Positions 40,275 through 51,891 of a stretch of DNA of 64,000 bases are shown in pieces. Below the pieces are notes generated by a model, which was not told the origin of the DNA, did not search any database, and worked only from the letters and a program-made list of their open reading frames with translations. Both the position numbers and the translations under genes were made by a program. Source of the stretch: Aradus depressus (Eukaryota; Arthropoda; Insecta; Hemiptera; Aradidae); assembly GCA_963662175.1 (NCBI GenBank), contig OY759219.1, forward strand, positions 31,662,908 through 31,726,907, written 5' to 3'. Numbering within the stretch: the first letter of the stretch is position 1; each line of letters begins with the position of its first letter.

Positions 40275-40525
40275 GAGTGGTTGACGCGAAAAAGGTTCTA
40301 AGCGCCACTTTAGTCGAAAATGAGATTTCTGTGGAATAAGGTTCTATAGGCCTCTAGGGACTGTGTAGGGAAGTTTTTTTTTGCCGTTACAGCAGCAGTT
40401 GGTAGTATTGAGCCCACGTCAGCGTTGAGCCTCATGAAGGTTCTAACAGCCACCTGTAGTTCTCAACATGGCAGCGGAAGGAAGTGTTATTTTGGCGTTT
40501 AGAACCTTTTTCGCGTCAACCACTC
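40275..40525. mobile_element. MITE of 251 bp
   Basis: The TIRs are GAGTGGTTGACGCGAAAAAG (left) and the same sequence inverted at the right, matching over about 33 bp with one difference (GCGCCA against ACGCCA). AATT flanks both ends (40271-40274, 40526-40529), either as target duplication or as extension of the TIR. Non-coding; superfamily unknown. Confidence 0.8.
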
Positions 40526-40599
40526 AATTGTTGTCTATAAAATTAAAAACCTTAACCTTCTAAACTTTCTTAATTATCTGAGGACTTATTAACGATGGG

Positions 40600-41010
40600 A
40601 AAATTATAAGGAACAACTTTGGTAAGAATCAATTTTTCGATAGGATTAATCGTTTTTGGGTAAATCAAGGAAACGTCTGTGTTTCAAAACTACATTTCTA
40701 GATGGTTTTCGGCATGTATCTCGAAAACCGGACCTGTAAAAAATAATATTTTATATAAATTATGTATTTTAATATTCTCTACAACTATTGCTCGGAAAGA
40801 GTTTTGATTAGGTCATAAACACAAGTGGTATCTTGTAAAGTGTAGTTAGGTCCCGGGGGAAAGTGGTCTCAATTTTCGTTCGAATTCAGCCAAAGTCTAA
40901 TCAGATCTAAGATGGAACATGTGATCTCTTCATTCCAAATTTTAAGTTCATAGCTACAATCGTTTTTGCGGTAGAGAACCACAACTTTTTAATTACATAC
41001 ACTATTTTTT
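40600..41010 (+). repeat. R2 copy
   Basis: GATTAATCGTTTTTGGGTAA, AAAGTGGTCTCAATTTTCGT and AAGTTCATAGCTACAATCG are shared with 45590-45960. It joins a minus R1 head at 41015-41130. Confidence 0.6.
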
Positions 41011-41014
41011 TTTT

Positions 41015-41130
41015 TTAATTTTTGGAATCAGGTGGTCGGAAAACATGAAATAACGTTGAAAACTCCCCATCGAATGGCTGACCGATTACATAACTACCCT
41101 TATACTTGGTATAGGTGGGAAAGTAAAAGC
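41015..41130 (-). repeat. R1 head fragment
   Basis: AATCAGGTGGTCGGAAAACA, then GACCGATTACATAACTACCC and TATACTTGGTATAG, the R1 head with its small hairpin. Confidence 0.6.
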
Positions 41131-41865
41131 ACATGAGGAAAAGCTACTTGAGTTAGTGAACATTGTTAAAGTAGTTGTTAGAACAACTACAGTAGTAATT
41201 AGAGTTGTTAGTGCTACAGCACTTAGCAGAGTTCAACAGTACTCCGCCGTTGGCAATAGCGTAAATTGTTCGTTACAGGACTTCTTAATGGATCTTGTCG
41301 CTAGCACGTAGGCGATATATTTGTTAGACCACATTACCCATAATAAAATGTACATAGACTCCGAAATGGTCTTAAGTTTGATCTGATTTCATCCATCGCT
41401 ACAATTGTTTCTTTGCGCTCACAACTTTCTAATCAGATAAACAAAGATGGCGGGATCATGGCGAAAATGTGTTCAAGGGACTTGAGATAAGGTCGATGGA
41501 CCACAACATACTTAACTAACACATTTTACTTATTTTTCTCCACTCAAGATTTCCAATGTTTTCTCTCATTTTACGAGGTTATTCCTGAGTAGTCAACTGA
41601 CCGTTTGGGTCTACCACACAGAAAGATAAAGAGGTATGAGCTCTGCGGAGAGTGTCGTGAAATCTTGAGGATGAAAGAGAGAAACAAGCGAAAAAATAGG
41701 TCAATGGCTAGGGACCCATGACTGGGTCTATAGAAGAAAGGACTGACAAGGCAGAAGGCAAGATAAACGAGATGTTAAGAACAGAAGAAAACGTTAGGGT
41801 CAGGAGTCCCGCCAACTCGAGTCAACAACATCACTTTCTCAATGGTCAACTATCTACAAAAAGGC
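41131..41865. other. No gene recognised
   Basis: Moderately AT-rich, with repeated GTTAGAACAACTACAGTAGT-like sequence at 41170-41215. The plus ORF 41718-41936 (basic, coil-like start) has no recognisable domain. Confidence 0.4.
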
Positions 41866-41869
41866 ATTT

Positions 41870-42185
41870 TTATCCCTCGAGTAGATGGGTGACAATTTGG
41901 GTGATTATGTTCATACAGAACCCAATCCCCATGTAGATGAGCGACAATTTGAGAAATGAGTGATTATGTTCATACAGAACTCAATCTCCTGTATATGAGT
42001 GACAATTTGAGAAATGAGTGATTATGTTCATACAGAACACAATCCCATGTAGATGAGTGACAATTTGAGAAATGAATGATTATGTCCATACAGAACCCAA
42101 CCAAGCCCCATGTAGATGAGTGACAATTTGAGAAATGAGTGATTATGTTCATAAAGAACTCATTACCACGTAAGTGGGTGACACA
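41870..42185. repeat. Tandem repeat, about 57-bp unit, five to six copies
   Basis: Units share GTAGATGAGTGACAATTTGA and GTGATTATGTTCATACAGAA, starting near 41881, 41934, 41991, 42049 and 42110, with a degraded last copy near 42170. Length varies slightly between units. Confidence 0.9.
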
Positions 42186-42287
42186 GATATTCACGGAAGG
42201 TCAAACACGTAAATGAATGAGAACATTTTTCAGGAAAAGAGTGGCTACAGTTATTATATCTTAATTATTTTTTGTCCATCGCTTATT

Positions 42288-42395
42288 TAGTAATAATGAT
42301 GATATTTATTTCCGTTAAAACATAACCTGGTGACATAGAAATGTATTCATCAACTTAACTTATATTAGATACATGAATAGTTTTTAACTCCTATG
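42288..42395 (-). mobile_element. LINE 3' end fragment of the (ATT)n family
   Basis: The minus strand ends GTTTTAACGGAAATAAATAT with CATCATTATT, like the 3' ends at 29733 and 50742, diverged. Confidence 0.5.
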
Positions 42396-42469
42396 GTGAT
42401 TAGGACCATATCAGACCAAAAATATCGATATTATTGATATATCGTGTATTGGTACACATCCCCAATCAC

Positions 42470-42790
42470 TTCAGTTAGTGATTGTGACACATGTCCTGGC
42501 TTATCGACCAACTACCTGGTCATATCGCCTACTACCAGAGCGCTCTTTTGTCGCTCTGATGACTGTGGGAATCCTAAATTTTGCTATCCAAGTTTATTCA
42601 CCAAGGGTAAGGTCTTTAACAAGTACCTTATATCGTACAGGGCCGGGATCTATGCATAACGTCCATCCGAAGGGCAGCGTACTCAAGGTTTTTTCACCTC
42701 CCAGATAAAAAACCTAAGCGTCTCGACAGGGTTTCGAACCCGCGACCTTGAGCTGAGTGGGCAAACACGCGACCTTTGAGCTAATCACTT
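42470..42790 (-). mobile_element. SINE-A, second subfamily
   Basis: The minus strand has the B box GGGTTTCGAAACCCTG-like (plus AGGGTTTCGAACCCGCG), linker TTTTTATCTGGGAGGTGAAA and 3' end TGTCACAATCACTAAC. Several small deletions. Confidence 0.78.
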
Positions 42791-42999
42791 CATATTGTGA
42801 GATTTTTTTTGGAACCATGTATTTTTTTATCTGTCTCCTCAACTCTCTTTTTATATGTGTATATATATATTTATTTTTCTCTATATATATTTTGTTCATT
42901 GTGACGTGAGGAAAGGGCGTGTAATCGTGGATGTTAAACCAAACACGATAAAATACCAAATCATTCTACTCAATCTCTGCACTCCTATTTGGCGCCCAC

Positions 43000-43320
43000 G
43001 TGATTACATTAGCGTTAGATGGCTCTATAGTTAGCTCCGGGCTGACATTGTTGTCAAACCTAACACTATAAAACACCTCCTTTTATTACAGTTGGTGAGG
43101 CCGTGATTACAGTAGCGTTAGATGGCTCTATAGTTAGCTCCAGGCTGACATTGTTGTCAAACCTAACACTATAAAATACCTCCTTTCATTATAGTTGATG
43201 AGGCCGTGATTACAGTAGCGTTAGATGGCTCTATAGTTAGCTCCAGGCTGACATTGTTGTCAAACCTAACACTATAAAATACCTCCTTTCATTATAGTTG
43301 GTGAGGCTGAGATTACTGCA
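43000..43320. repeat. Minisatellite, 102-103-bp unit, three copies
   Basis: Units start at 43000, 43103 and 43205, with a degraded fourth at about 43308. They share GTGATTACAGTAGCGTTAGA, GGCTCTATAGTTAGCTCC and CTGACATTGTTGTCAAACC. The second and third copies are almost identical. Confidence 0.92.
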
Positions 43321-43597
43321 ATGCTGGATGCACCTGAAGGTAGTTTCAGATGGATTTAGATATATTACTATAATATACCGCAGCAATTTCCTTTTACAGA
43401 TAAACCCCCATCTTAATCCGTAATTATCATTCACCAATGATACCAATATGAACCATATAGGACAAAACCAATGTGACAGGGCCCAACTTATTTCATATAC
43501 AAAATTAATGTTTTTTAAGTAATTTTCGAAATACATTTTTTGTTCTAGTTTTGATCAGAAGTCAGTTTCATGTTACAAAAAGGTCTTAGAGGCCAGT

Positions 43598-43865
43598 CTA
43601 ATTTCTGTTTGCATGTATGCCTCTGTATATATGTTTGTTTGAGCCTCAAGGGGAAACGGCTGAATGTATGTTGACGAAATTTGCAGGACCTATGCAGGAT
43701 CTCACAATTTTCCTGTTTAAAATTGTGAGATCCTTTGTATATTCTAAGTTGGTCAATCCTTCATAGGTCCTGCAAATTTCATCAACATACATTAAGCCGT
43801 TTCTCCTTGAGGCTCAAACAAACATAAGTATATACAGACATGCATACTTGCAAACAGAAATTGAG
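43598..43865. repeat. Long inverted repeat
   Basis: The left arm (AATTTCTGTTTGCATGTATG, GAGCCTCAAGGGGAAACGGC, CGAAATTTGCAGGACC) is matched by the right arm (CAAATTTCATCAACATACAT, GAGGCTCAAACAAACAT, TTGCAAACAGAAATT). The centre holds GGATCTCACAATTTT and its complement. Arms are about 110-130 bp with small indels. No protein; the family is unknown. Confidence 0.8.
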
Positions 43866-43869
43866 GGTC

Positions 43870-44485
43870 CCAAAATATAAATCGAGTGGAAATTTGAGAC
43901 GTAGCATCCTTACAAGCCCGGTTCAAGCTCTTTAACGGTTGATCGTATATTTACGAAACTTGCAAGATATTTCAAGGATGACCCAACTTAGACCATTTTC
44001 ACGCGAAATTTATATTTATGCAGAGAGGGGTGGGTAAGTTTTTGCTGTTGTCATTGTCTTCTAAAAATAAAACCAACATCTCATTTCTTAATTATTGTTC
44101 ATATAAGACCAATATCGACCAGAAGGAAGGTTACACGACAACCACCCCCTCCCCCCAACATAATCCCATGAAGCTATTTTAGTCACGTCAGAAATTTCAG
44201 AGAACAATCAAATTGATTGAAGTTGCCATACGAAGGTTGTCACGTGGTGGCGGGTGGATTTCAGGAGAGAGACCACCCCACATCCGAGGATACCAAGAAA
44301 TTTCAAATAAGAAATAGTCAGAAAATAAGGAACATTTTTTGTAATAGACGATTAGTCCAGAGAAATTGACTGTTTTCGCATAAATTAAACCTCTGGAAAA
44401 AAATGAGCCTTATTTTTTTAAAAATTTTGAACGCAGTTATCTCGAAAACTCTAAAAGATCACTCTCTCGAAAATTTAGTTTCTAT
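43870..44485. other. No gene recognised
   Basis: 43920-43985 resembles the inverted repeat arm (TTTACGAAACTTGCAAGATA). The rest is unassigned. Confidence 0.45.
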
Positions 44486-44489
44486 CACT

Positions 44490-44745
44490 TACTATCTTCA
44501 GAGAACAAATCACGAGGCCATCCCCTGTTCAAGTGACGACGAAGATTATCAGGATGGGAATTGGAAGATAGGGCGAGAGGATTTGAATTGGAAAAAAAGT
44601 TTCTTTGGAGACAGTGGGAATACTGATGTATAAGACTTCTTTGGTGAAGTAGAAAAAAGCGTTGACAATTCGTTGGAGAACCATGACTGGAATGCTTGGA
44701 TAGTATCGATGTTGGATCGGAAAGTTCGAGTCCATACGTAATGAT
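44490..44745 (-). pseudogene. Decayed jockey-type LINE RT C-terminus
   Basis: Parts of the C-terminus appear in three minus frames: TFRSNIDTIQAFQS, LQRIVNAFFYFTKEVLYIS and NPLALSSNSHPDNLRRHLNR followed by GWPRDLFSEDSK. At least two frameshifts. Closest to the copy at 11333. Confidence 0.75.
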
Positions 44746-44749
44746 CATG

Positions 44750-45585
44750 TAAACCGTAAGTTTATTGTTAGAAGTCAGTTTTGATTTTGGTCCAAGGGAC
44801 GCAAGAATCCGTATCTTTGTATTAATTCTTGTCGTTTAAGTATATATGTGGGTTCTACGTAAGTGTTCTGTCTAGGTATGAACCGAGATAGCGAATTTGG
44901 AAATCAGGATGTTGCTAATAGAGACGAATGCATTTCTGCTCATTTAAATTAATTCTTCACAGCTTACACAAACCGTTCAGTAAGGTGCTCCTGCAGGATG
45001 AGTGAGGCTACAGAAGGATCAGGATTGCTCTGTCGACAGTGTCAGTATTGTCTGAGAATGGATAGGAATATCGTCAGAAAACCCAAATAGTTTTCAAAAA
45101 CTTCCAATGTACAGACTCCGTAACAAGTTTATTTAAAAAGATGAAATAACTGACCTAAAAATGGATTTATTTTTTTAATGTACATGAAAAGCTAATTAAT
45201 GACTCGAAGCCTCTGGTCCAAAAAAAATAATAAAAAATGAATACGATAAGGCTGGTAAAGAAAGGATTCTTTTGAGGGGTAAATTGTTGGAGGTATTTTA
45301 TTTTCATTGCGATGGGGGTAAAATGGTTAAAGAAAACCTGGCATTGTGACGGAAAATTGTAAATGTAACTGCATTAAGGACCATTAGAAAGAAATGAAAG
45401 AATTTTACAAAAGAGTTCTGCTCAAAATTAACATTAGCAAGCTTTCCACTACATTAACTTTAAATTGTATCTGGTATAAAATTTAATGAAATTAAAAAGG
45501 TTTAAAGATGCATTTGTTAGGGGCGTAACTACCTCATCTCGAGTAAACAAATGACATTGTGCTTAACACAATGTAAAGATAGGCA
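44750..45585. other. No feature recognised
   Basis: AT-rich, no open frame of note and no repeat shared with the rest of the window. Confidence 0.5.
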
Positions 45586-45589
45586 TAGA

Positions 45590-45960
45590 AAATAAACTAA
45601 CCGTTTTTGGGTAAATCAAGGAAACGGTTTTTTAAAATTAAAATATACTTCAGTTTTCTCTACAAACATATCGATATTTTGTAAAATGTACTTAGGCTGA
45701 AGTAAAGTGGTCTCAATTTTCGTCCGATTTCGGCCAAAATCTAATCAGATTACATTAAGTTATTACATGCGACTTCTTAATTCCAAATTTCATGTTCATA
45801 GCTACAGTTTTTGTGGTAGAGCGCAGAGGGTAGATCACTCCCCCACGCCCAGAGACAGACATCATTGCGAAACGTGTTCCGGAGATATTAAAAAATAAAA
45901 TTTCATTGAAAACTCGATCTCGGATTTTGGCACGATTAAAATGATAAAATGGGAACGAAA
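45590..45960 (+). repeat. R2 copy
   Basis: ACCGTTTTTGGGTAAATCAA, AAGTGGTCTCAATTTTCGTC and TTCATGTTCATAGCTACAG in the same order as 40600-41010, then GATCTCGGATTTTGGCACGA. Confidence 0.65.
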
Positions 45961-46099
45961 AAAAAAAAATAATAATAATAAAAAAATACGAAGCAATTAT
46001 TAGATGGACGTAAAATCGCTAAATAAATTATGTCTAAAGAGGACATAAAGCTGCAAAGTTTTCCAAGTCAACTTAGATTGTCTATTTGCAAAAGCAGAC

Positions 46100-46475
46100 A
46101 TGTGTAATTTTCAATTAATCCCAAGTATGGCATGCGGGACTTCTTTACAAATTGAGGCCATTACATCCACACACATACAACCACATTCTACAGTCATATT
46201 TAGTACACAGATATTTCGTCGTTCGACATGGCTCTGCTATCTCTTCGTTGCAGCCCATATTGGCAGGCCACAAAGGTCTTTTCTATCACCTCTATTATAC
46301 ACGCATTACACTTCAGATATGCCCACGCCACCACATACATTGATAGCTACATACTCCAGCTAAATCTCACATTCACATTGCAACACCAGTTCAAATTGAG
46401 AAATGGAAAATTAACATGTACAAATCTCAAAATATAACATTTACACTAAGACGAGATATATGTTCCAAGACATTC
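46100..46475 (+). pseudogene. Jockey-type reverse transcriptase core, broken
   Basis: The frame around 46240-46360 reads RPQRSFLSPLLYTHYTSDM, then PTPPHTLIATYSS, aligning with the 'PQGS.L.PLLYn.Y..D.P......ATYADD' region of jockey-type reverse transcriptases. The catalytic YADD is lost at a frameshift. Downstream, another frame gives KSQNITFTLRRDICS, the conserved 'KS..ITFTLRR..CP' segment. It is an inactive fragment, and no poly-A or TSD was found. Confidence 0.75.
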
Positions 46476-46479
46476 ACAG

Positions 46480-47835
46480 TTGAAAATTGAGAAAAATAAG
46501 TTTTTAGTAGGATAACTCGATTCTATATGAGAAGCTACTCTTCTGGAATTTTGTTTTGGGGGACTCTGGAGGGTGGGGGTGGGAGGCAACCCCCACTGAT
46601 CCAATCAGTCATCATCCCCCAACTTGACTTGAAAATGTGTCTATAGCTTTTTTAACCCATTCTCTACCTTTAGGTAATTTTACATGTAATAGTTTTAATT
46701 TTAATAATTTTTTAAATAATAATATTCTCAGTGTCTTTTTTATAATAATAGTTAACATTTTATCTTCACTTATTTATTGTAAATTGATGACTTGAACTAT
46801 AACAGTTCGTAAATTGTATGGATTCTATTTTAAAGAAATGGTTTTGGAGTGGAGCTCATTACGTGACGTTGGTCTCTAGTACTTGACCGGCAGTAAGTTG
46901 TTGAAAACGACACGGAACGGATGTAGGCAACGAAAGTTCCACTCTCCCCTCCCCGACTCCGCCGACCTACATTAGGAGGGGATGGATGCACCTTGGTAAA
47001 ACTGTAGTATATTCAACTGTATACAGCCACTACGCGTCTTGTTAAACGTCTGCTTTAGCGTGCGTGATCATAGACTAAGACAGTAATAACAATAAGAAAG
47101 TGTCATAATGCCAATGATGTTAATGCTACAAATTAATCAATTTCTCATCAAGATATTCACCATTCTTCATATGGAAATACTGAAGTTCTCAAATCAATGT
47201 AAGATTGATTGTTAAACCATAAACCAATCATTTCATTTATAGATTTTGAAGAAAATAATTACTATCACATATGAAAATAATGTACATGATACTGAATATG
47301 TCGAGTCTAGGCCAATATAATAAAATTATAATAATAAACTTACATGGACAACTTTATAATTTGATAATTTCAATTTGAAATGATTTAAATTTAAAATTAC
47401 TTCCAGCCAAATCTGGCTATCTTCATGGCTTGCTAACATTACTTACATATCTCCAGGTAGAGTGTAGTCAATTTTTTTTTTTTTTTTACGTAATATAAAT
47501 TATGATCAATTTTGGAGCAGATTCCAAAATAAATTTGAAGATCATTTGCCTCTTGATGGAGTTTCCTTTGAAGGATCTTGGTTGAATAAAGAATTCATCT
47601 TGAGTTGATCTGGATTAGCCAGATAATACCAATAGATCCAGGATTATATATTTTCAATACTTTCCTTTTATATCGAGAGGAAGCCTTCCCAGAGGGGTAC
47701 CAAATCTACGCCATCCCCTTCTTTCGCTACCACAGTGAGATACTCAAGTATTTTCATAATATACCTAGTAAAAATAAAAATTTCTAGTTTAACGAGTTTT
47801 TCTGTCAGCACTTCTAGTCCCCTCCTCCACACTCC
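46480..47835. other. No gene recognised
   Basis: 1.35 kb. 46900-47000 is less AT-rich. The plus ORF 47605-47787 has no recognisable domain. No TIR or repeat shared with the window was seen. Confidence 0.45.
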
Positions 47836-47849
47836 CCCAAACTAATATA

Positions 47850-48200
47850 GGTTAGGTTAGGTTTTTATGACTCATGCCTGGGCTTTAACTACGAGGTCAT
47901 ATCGCTTACTACTAGAAGAGCGCTCTTTCGTCACTCTGGTGGACATGAGCCCGACTCTACTGTGGGAGTCCTATATTTTGCCTACCCTAAATTTTCACTC
48001 ATCTCGGGCAGGGGTCTTTAACGAGTACCTGACATAGTACAGGCTCGGGGACCATCGCTTAACGTCCCATCCGAAGGACGACGTTCTTAAGTTTATTTTA
48101 CCTCCCAGATAAAATAAACTAAGAGCCTCAGTCGGGTTTCGAACCCACGTTCTTGAGCTCAGAAGGCAAGCACGCATACCACTGAGCTACCGGCGCCCCG
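47850..48200 (-). mobile_element. SINE-A, full length
   Basis: The 13-bp TSD CCAAACTAATATA lies at 47837-47849 and 48201-48213. Reading minus, the element starts with a GGGGCGCCGGTAGCTCAGTG head, has a B box GGTTCGAAACCC and ends CATAAAAACCTAACCTAACC. This confirms the ends inferred from 34161 and 56156. Confidence 0.93.
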
Positions 48201-48213
48201 CCAAACTAATATA

Positions 48214-48290
48214 CAGTAAACTCTCCCTTATCCGGCGTTCTGTTAACCGGCGCGCTCCCTTATCCGGCGCTCGCAAAATAATATCAAATT
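48214..48290. mobile_element. Tigger/pogo-like terminal fragment
   Basis: CAGTAAACTCTCCCTTATCC preceded by TA, followed by repeated TTATCCGGCG and TTAACCGGCG motifs, is a typical pogo-group terminus. The opposite end is not found, so it is truncated. The SINE-A above inserted with its duplication ending at the very edge of this element. Confidence 0.6.
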
Positions 48291-48710
48291 TGTTAAACTA
48301 AAATTAACATTCAATTATTAGGTTACTAATTATATTTACGAGCACATAATAATTCCGTAACTCACGAATCTTTTATGTATTTTTATTGTACATACATATG
48401 TACATTGTATTTATAATGACGGGAACGCTAATACAACATTTTATTACTTCACTAATATCCTATAAATATAATAAATACATAGTTGAAAATCAAACATTTA
48501 TAAAATTTTTCCTAGAATAGAAAAAGAAAGGTACCGTTCCGTCCGTGGCACAACAATATCGTCTTATCGGCAAATGAACACTTAACTAGTAAAGTATGTA
48601 CATATTTGTCAATTTAATAAATGTTATCAACAAAATACATACGAGTTTTATTCCTTAGCTCACCTAAAAACACTTTTTTCTATGCTTTAATTGATATATT
48701 TTTTTTCATT
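48291..48710. other. AT-rich, possibly interior of the pogo-like element
   Basis: No frame and no matching terminus were found. Confidence 0.35.
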
Positions 48711-48714
48711 AATA

Positions 48715-48975
48715 CTGACAACACCTATCGATTTTCTGCCAAATCAGCCAAAGTGAAGGGATGGTCAACCCTCAAGGGTTGGGGCTCAATTCAAAAACCC
48801 TAATAACTGCCAATGTAATGAATTTATTGACATCAAACTTTGTATTAGCATTTAGGAGCTGCTACGTAAGTCAACTGTTGAATACTAGGGCAAACAATCG
48901 ACTACTTTTGGAGGGGAACGAAAAGGTAATTGATTAATTCGTTTTTTGTGATTCACCAACGACTTTTTTGTCTTG
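48715..48975 (+). repeat. R1 copy
   Basis: ACACCTATCGATTTTCTGCC, GGGGCTCAATTCAAAAACCC and a tail TGATTCACCAACGAC in R1 order. Confidence 0.65.
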
Positions 48976-48979
48976 GTAA

Positions 48980-50045
48980 TAAATCAAAGAAACGTGTCAT
49001 TTTTAATATACATGTGATGTGGTGTGTAAAATCTCATTTGTATAAAAGATAAGTTGGAGTTTAAAAGACGTGTCAACATCGTACTGGCTGAATTCAAGTT
49101 GGTACCAAACAGGTTCAAAACAAGACATTGCCAGGAGTCAAGTTTCTTTTGATGGTTCCAGGCGCCTGTCCTGACTCCTGCAGCTAATTCGAATGAGTTT
49201 AATTCCACCTGAAATAGTTTCATAAATTAGCTCCTAACGAGGTCCCTCTGTAGCACACTCATGAGAGAATTAAGGATCTCTGGGAGTGTTATATTCAGCT
49301 ACCTTCTGGGGAGAATCCACCGACAGCTATAAATTATTTCAAACATAAAATTTTGAGGTTTTACTCATAAGATTTATTATAATATTTAAGCTATAACTCC
49401 TTGCCTCTTCGTCACTCTCCTTCCTTGGCTTCCTTTAAGTCTTCTCTGTTCCAAATCGTGTCCTCCGTCCACCAAAGACACACCAGACCCCTTCCTTCAA
49501 ACAGCTCATCTGTCTTCCACAACTGTTTTTGAAGTGAAACTTCTTTAGCGAGACTAGTGAATCTGAATGACCTCGGCATAAAAATTCAAACATGAAACGC
49601 TAAGGAGAGGAGGATAAGTAGCGCATGCGTACAACTACGAGTTTAGGTCAGTGTCGATGCATCAGCTGTTGTGTGCTACGTATTTGTGTACGGTTTATCC
49701 GTTGAAATAATACGTTTGATTATTAATTTAATACGTTTTAAAATTATTGATTTCTTATTGATGAAATTTTAATTATTGTTCAAAATGTTTCTATTCAAAA
49801 TTAACTTAATTCAATTTACACGTGAAGGTGGCTGGATTAGGCCAGATTCTGTACGACCAAGGGGGACAAAAACAACAGCTGATCGTTGTTCGGAATATCG
49901 GCAACGTATTAAAGAAAATTAGTGAACGTCTTATTCAAAATAATCGTTAGTAAAATTTTAATTATTACCTATTTTCACTAAAATTATTACGTTATTATTT
50001 TAGGTTTAATATTTTTACTGTCCTTTATTTACCAGAAATTTATCG
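48980..50045. other. No gene recognised
   Basis: The minus ORF 48984-49223 and the CT-rich stretch 49390-49530 have no recognisable domain. The rest is AT-rich. Confidence 0.45.
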
Positions 50046-50049
50046 GATT

Positions 50050-50360
50050 AGATATTTAGGGAATGTTATGTAATCGGTGAGAAACTCGATGTTGAGTTTT
50101 CGTAACTTTATGTTTTTTTCAAAATGAAAAAAAAATGTGTATGAGCCAGTTCTGTGAACATGATGACTCCCAAAAGAATGAATGTATCAACACGAAATTT
50201 AATGTGTGTATTAAGAATTCTCTAAGGATGACCCACCTATTGATTTTCAATCAAGGCCAAAAAGGCACTATGTAAATCAACTATTGATTCTTTGCCCGAA
50301 CGATAATTGATTGACAATGAATGCGCAGCGGAAGTACATTTCTGGTCATTCACCGACGAA
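50050..50360 (+). repeat. R1 copy
   Basis: Head GGGAATGTTATGTAATCGG, AATGAATGTATCAACACGAA, ACCTATTGATTTTCAATC and tail GTCATTCACCGACGA. The central unit is shortened. Confidence 0.65.
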
Positions 50361-50424
50361 GCCCACTTCTTTAAGACACTCAGTACAATAAAGAATCGTT
50401 TTTCATATCCAAAATCATCATTTG

Positions 50425-50742
50425 ATACATCCGAAGAGTTTTTTTTTAAAAATAGTTATCTTAATTTGTATTAAATTGAAAAATGTGTCTACTTATTATG
50501 AACGTATCTTGTATTATTATTATTATTTTATATATACTCATATATTTTTAAGTATTTATTTGTACAGTTTTTATTAATTTCATTTTACTTTTTTTAATGG
50601 TTTTTATGTTACTACTAATCATAGATGTGTTAGACTCAAGTAGTTATAAATCTAATTTATAAGCTATCATAATGTATAAATTCATTTGACGTATCCTATT
50701 ACCATGTATTGGTTTAACGGAAATAAATTATTATTATTACTG
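50425..50742 (+). mobile_element. LINE 3' UTR with (ATT)n tail
   Basis: Close to 29440-29733 (CATCCGAAGAGTTTTTT, GTGTTAGACTCAAGTAG, ATTGGTTTAACGGAAATAAA). An extra TACTACTAATCATAG segment links it to 1700-1935, which also has it. Confidence 0.75.
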
Positions 50743-50744
50743 AG

Positions 50745-51495
50745 ATTCTGACAAGGTCAGTCCCTTTAGGTTACGAGATTATCAACAATAGTTATTAAGA
50801 AGGACGATTAAGACACTCGAGTCCCTTTTGGTCTACCCTTTTATTAACAATGTTTATTAAATAAATTTCACTAAGAGTTCTTAGTGCCTTTAGTATATTT
50901 AAAATGTCTTTGATAACCATTGTTAATAATATCATGGTCTAAAGAGACTTAACCTAGTTATTTCAGTATTTTCTAAAACCCTCAAAGAATTTGACTTTTG
51001 ACTAATAACTAACAATATTTTGAGAGAATAAGCCATAACAACAGACTCATATATAAAGTTATTACAATTTTTAATTGGTTTTCTAATTGAAAAAGTCTCA
51101 GCCCAGATTTTATTACTACTTTCTTCATTAAGAAACCCGGCTACTGAATCTTCAATGAGAACATTTTGAAATTTAATTAACGCAAGTAACTTCCGAACTA
51201 TGCTGGAATTCACAGATTGAAATATAAATTTATTTTACTCCTCGTTTTCTTTATTCAGATGTAATTAAAACAAAGACGCATCTCTGCATATTTTCAAAAG
51301 ATGTTATAATTTTTCAAGAGAAATAAGTAATTGGAAATTACTTAACTTTTGGTTAAGTTCGTTGTTCAACTTACAAAGTACACATTTACTTGCTAATAAC
51401 TTTGCAGTTAAACTACAAGATTGTCCTTTCTGCCCGAGTAGAGAGTTATGTTAAGTGACAATATTATAAATAAATATGCAATATACGATTATATA
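50745..51495. other. No gene recognised
   Basis: The minus ORF 50932-51213 (93 residues) has no domain I recognise. Short direct repeats of TTATTAACAATGTTTATTAA type lie near 50785-50930. Confidence 0.4.
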
Positions 51496-51499
51496 TTCG

Positions 51500-51745
51500 G
51501 TAAGACTGAGGCCCGAAGCTTTTAGGTTTTTTATCTGGAAGGGGAAAAAACCTTGAGCACGCCGTCCTTCAGATGGGACGTTAAACGATGGTCCCGAGCC
51601 TGTACGATGCCAGGTACTCGTTAAAGACCCCTACCCAGGTGAATAAACCTAGGTAGAAAATATTTAGGATTCCCATAGTAGAGTCGAGCTTAAGTCTACC
51701 AGAACGATGAAAGAGCACTCTCGTAGTAGGCGATATATATATAGT
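51500..51745 (+). mobile_element. SINE-A without head, second subfamily
   Basis: TTTTTTATCTGGAAGGGG then AAAAACC, GCCGTCCTTCAGATGGGACG and GGTACTCGTTAAAGACCCCT, ending at CGTAGTAGGCGATATAT. Both tRNA boxes are missing. Confidence 0.8.
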
Positions 51746-51891
51746 TTGCACTTTTATAAAATTCAAAAACTTACTCAAAAACTGATAAAAAATGGGGATA
51801 CACTTTCTTACCTGAAACAAAAAAATTAAAATAAACCAATATTAGTAGAATCCTTAATGAAAATAAAATAGAGATAGGTCATTAACGGATT

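Noticed and set aside
41870..43320. CRISPR-like arrays
   Set aside because: Units repeat in full without unique spacers of constant length, and the genome is eukaryotic; these are minisatellites.
47263..47283. Penelope family 1 end (ACTATCACATATGAAAA)
   Set aside because: Only about 17 bases match, with no neighbouring family sequence.
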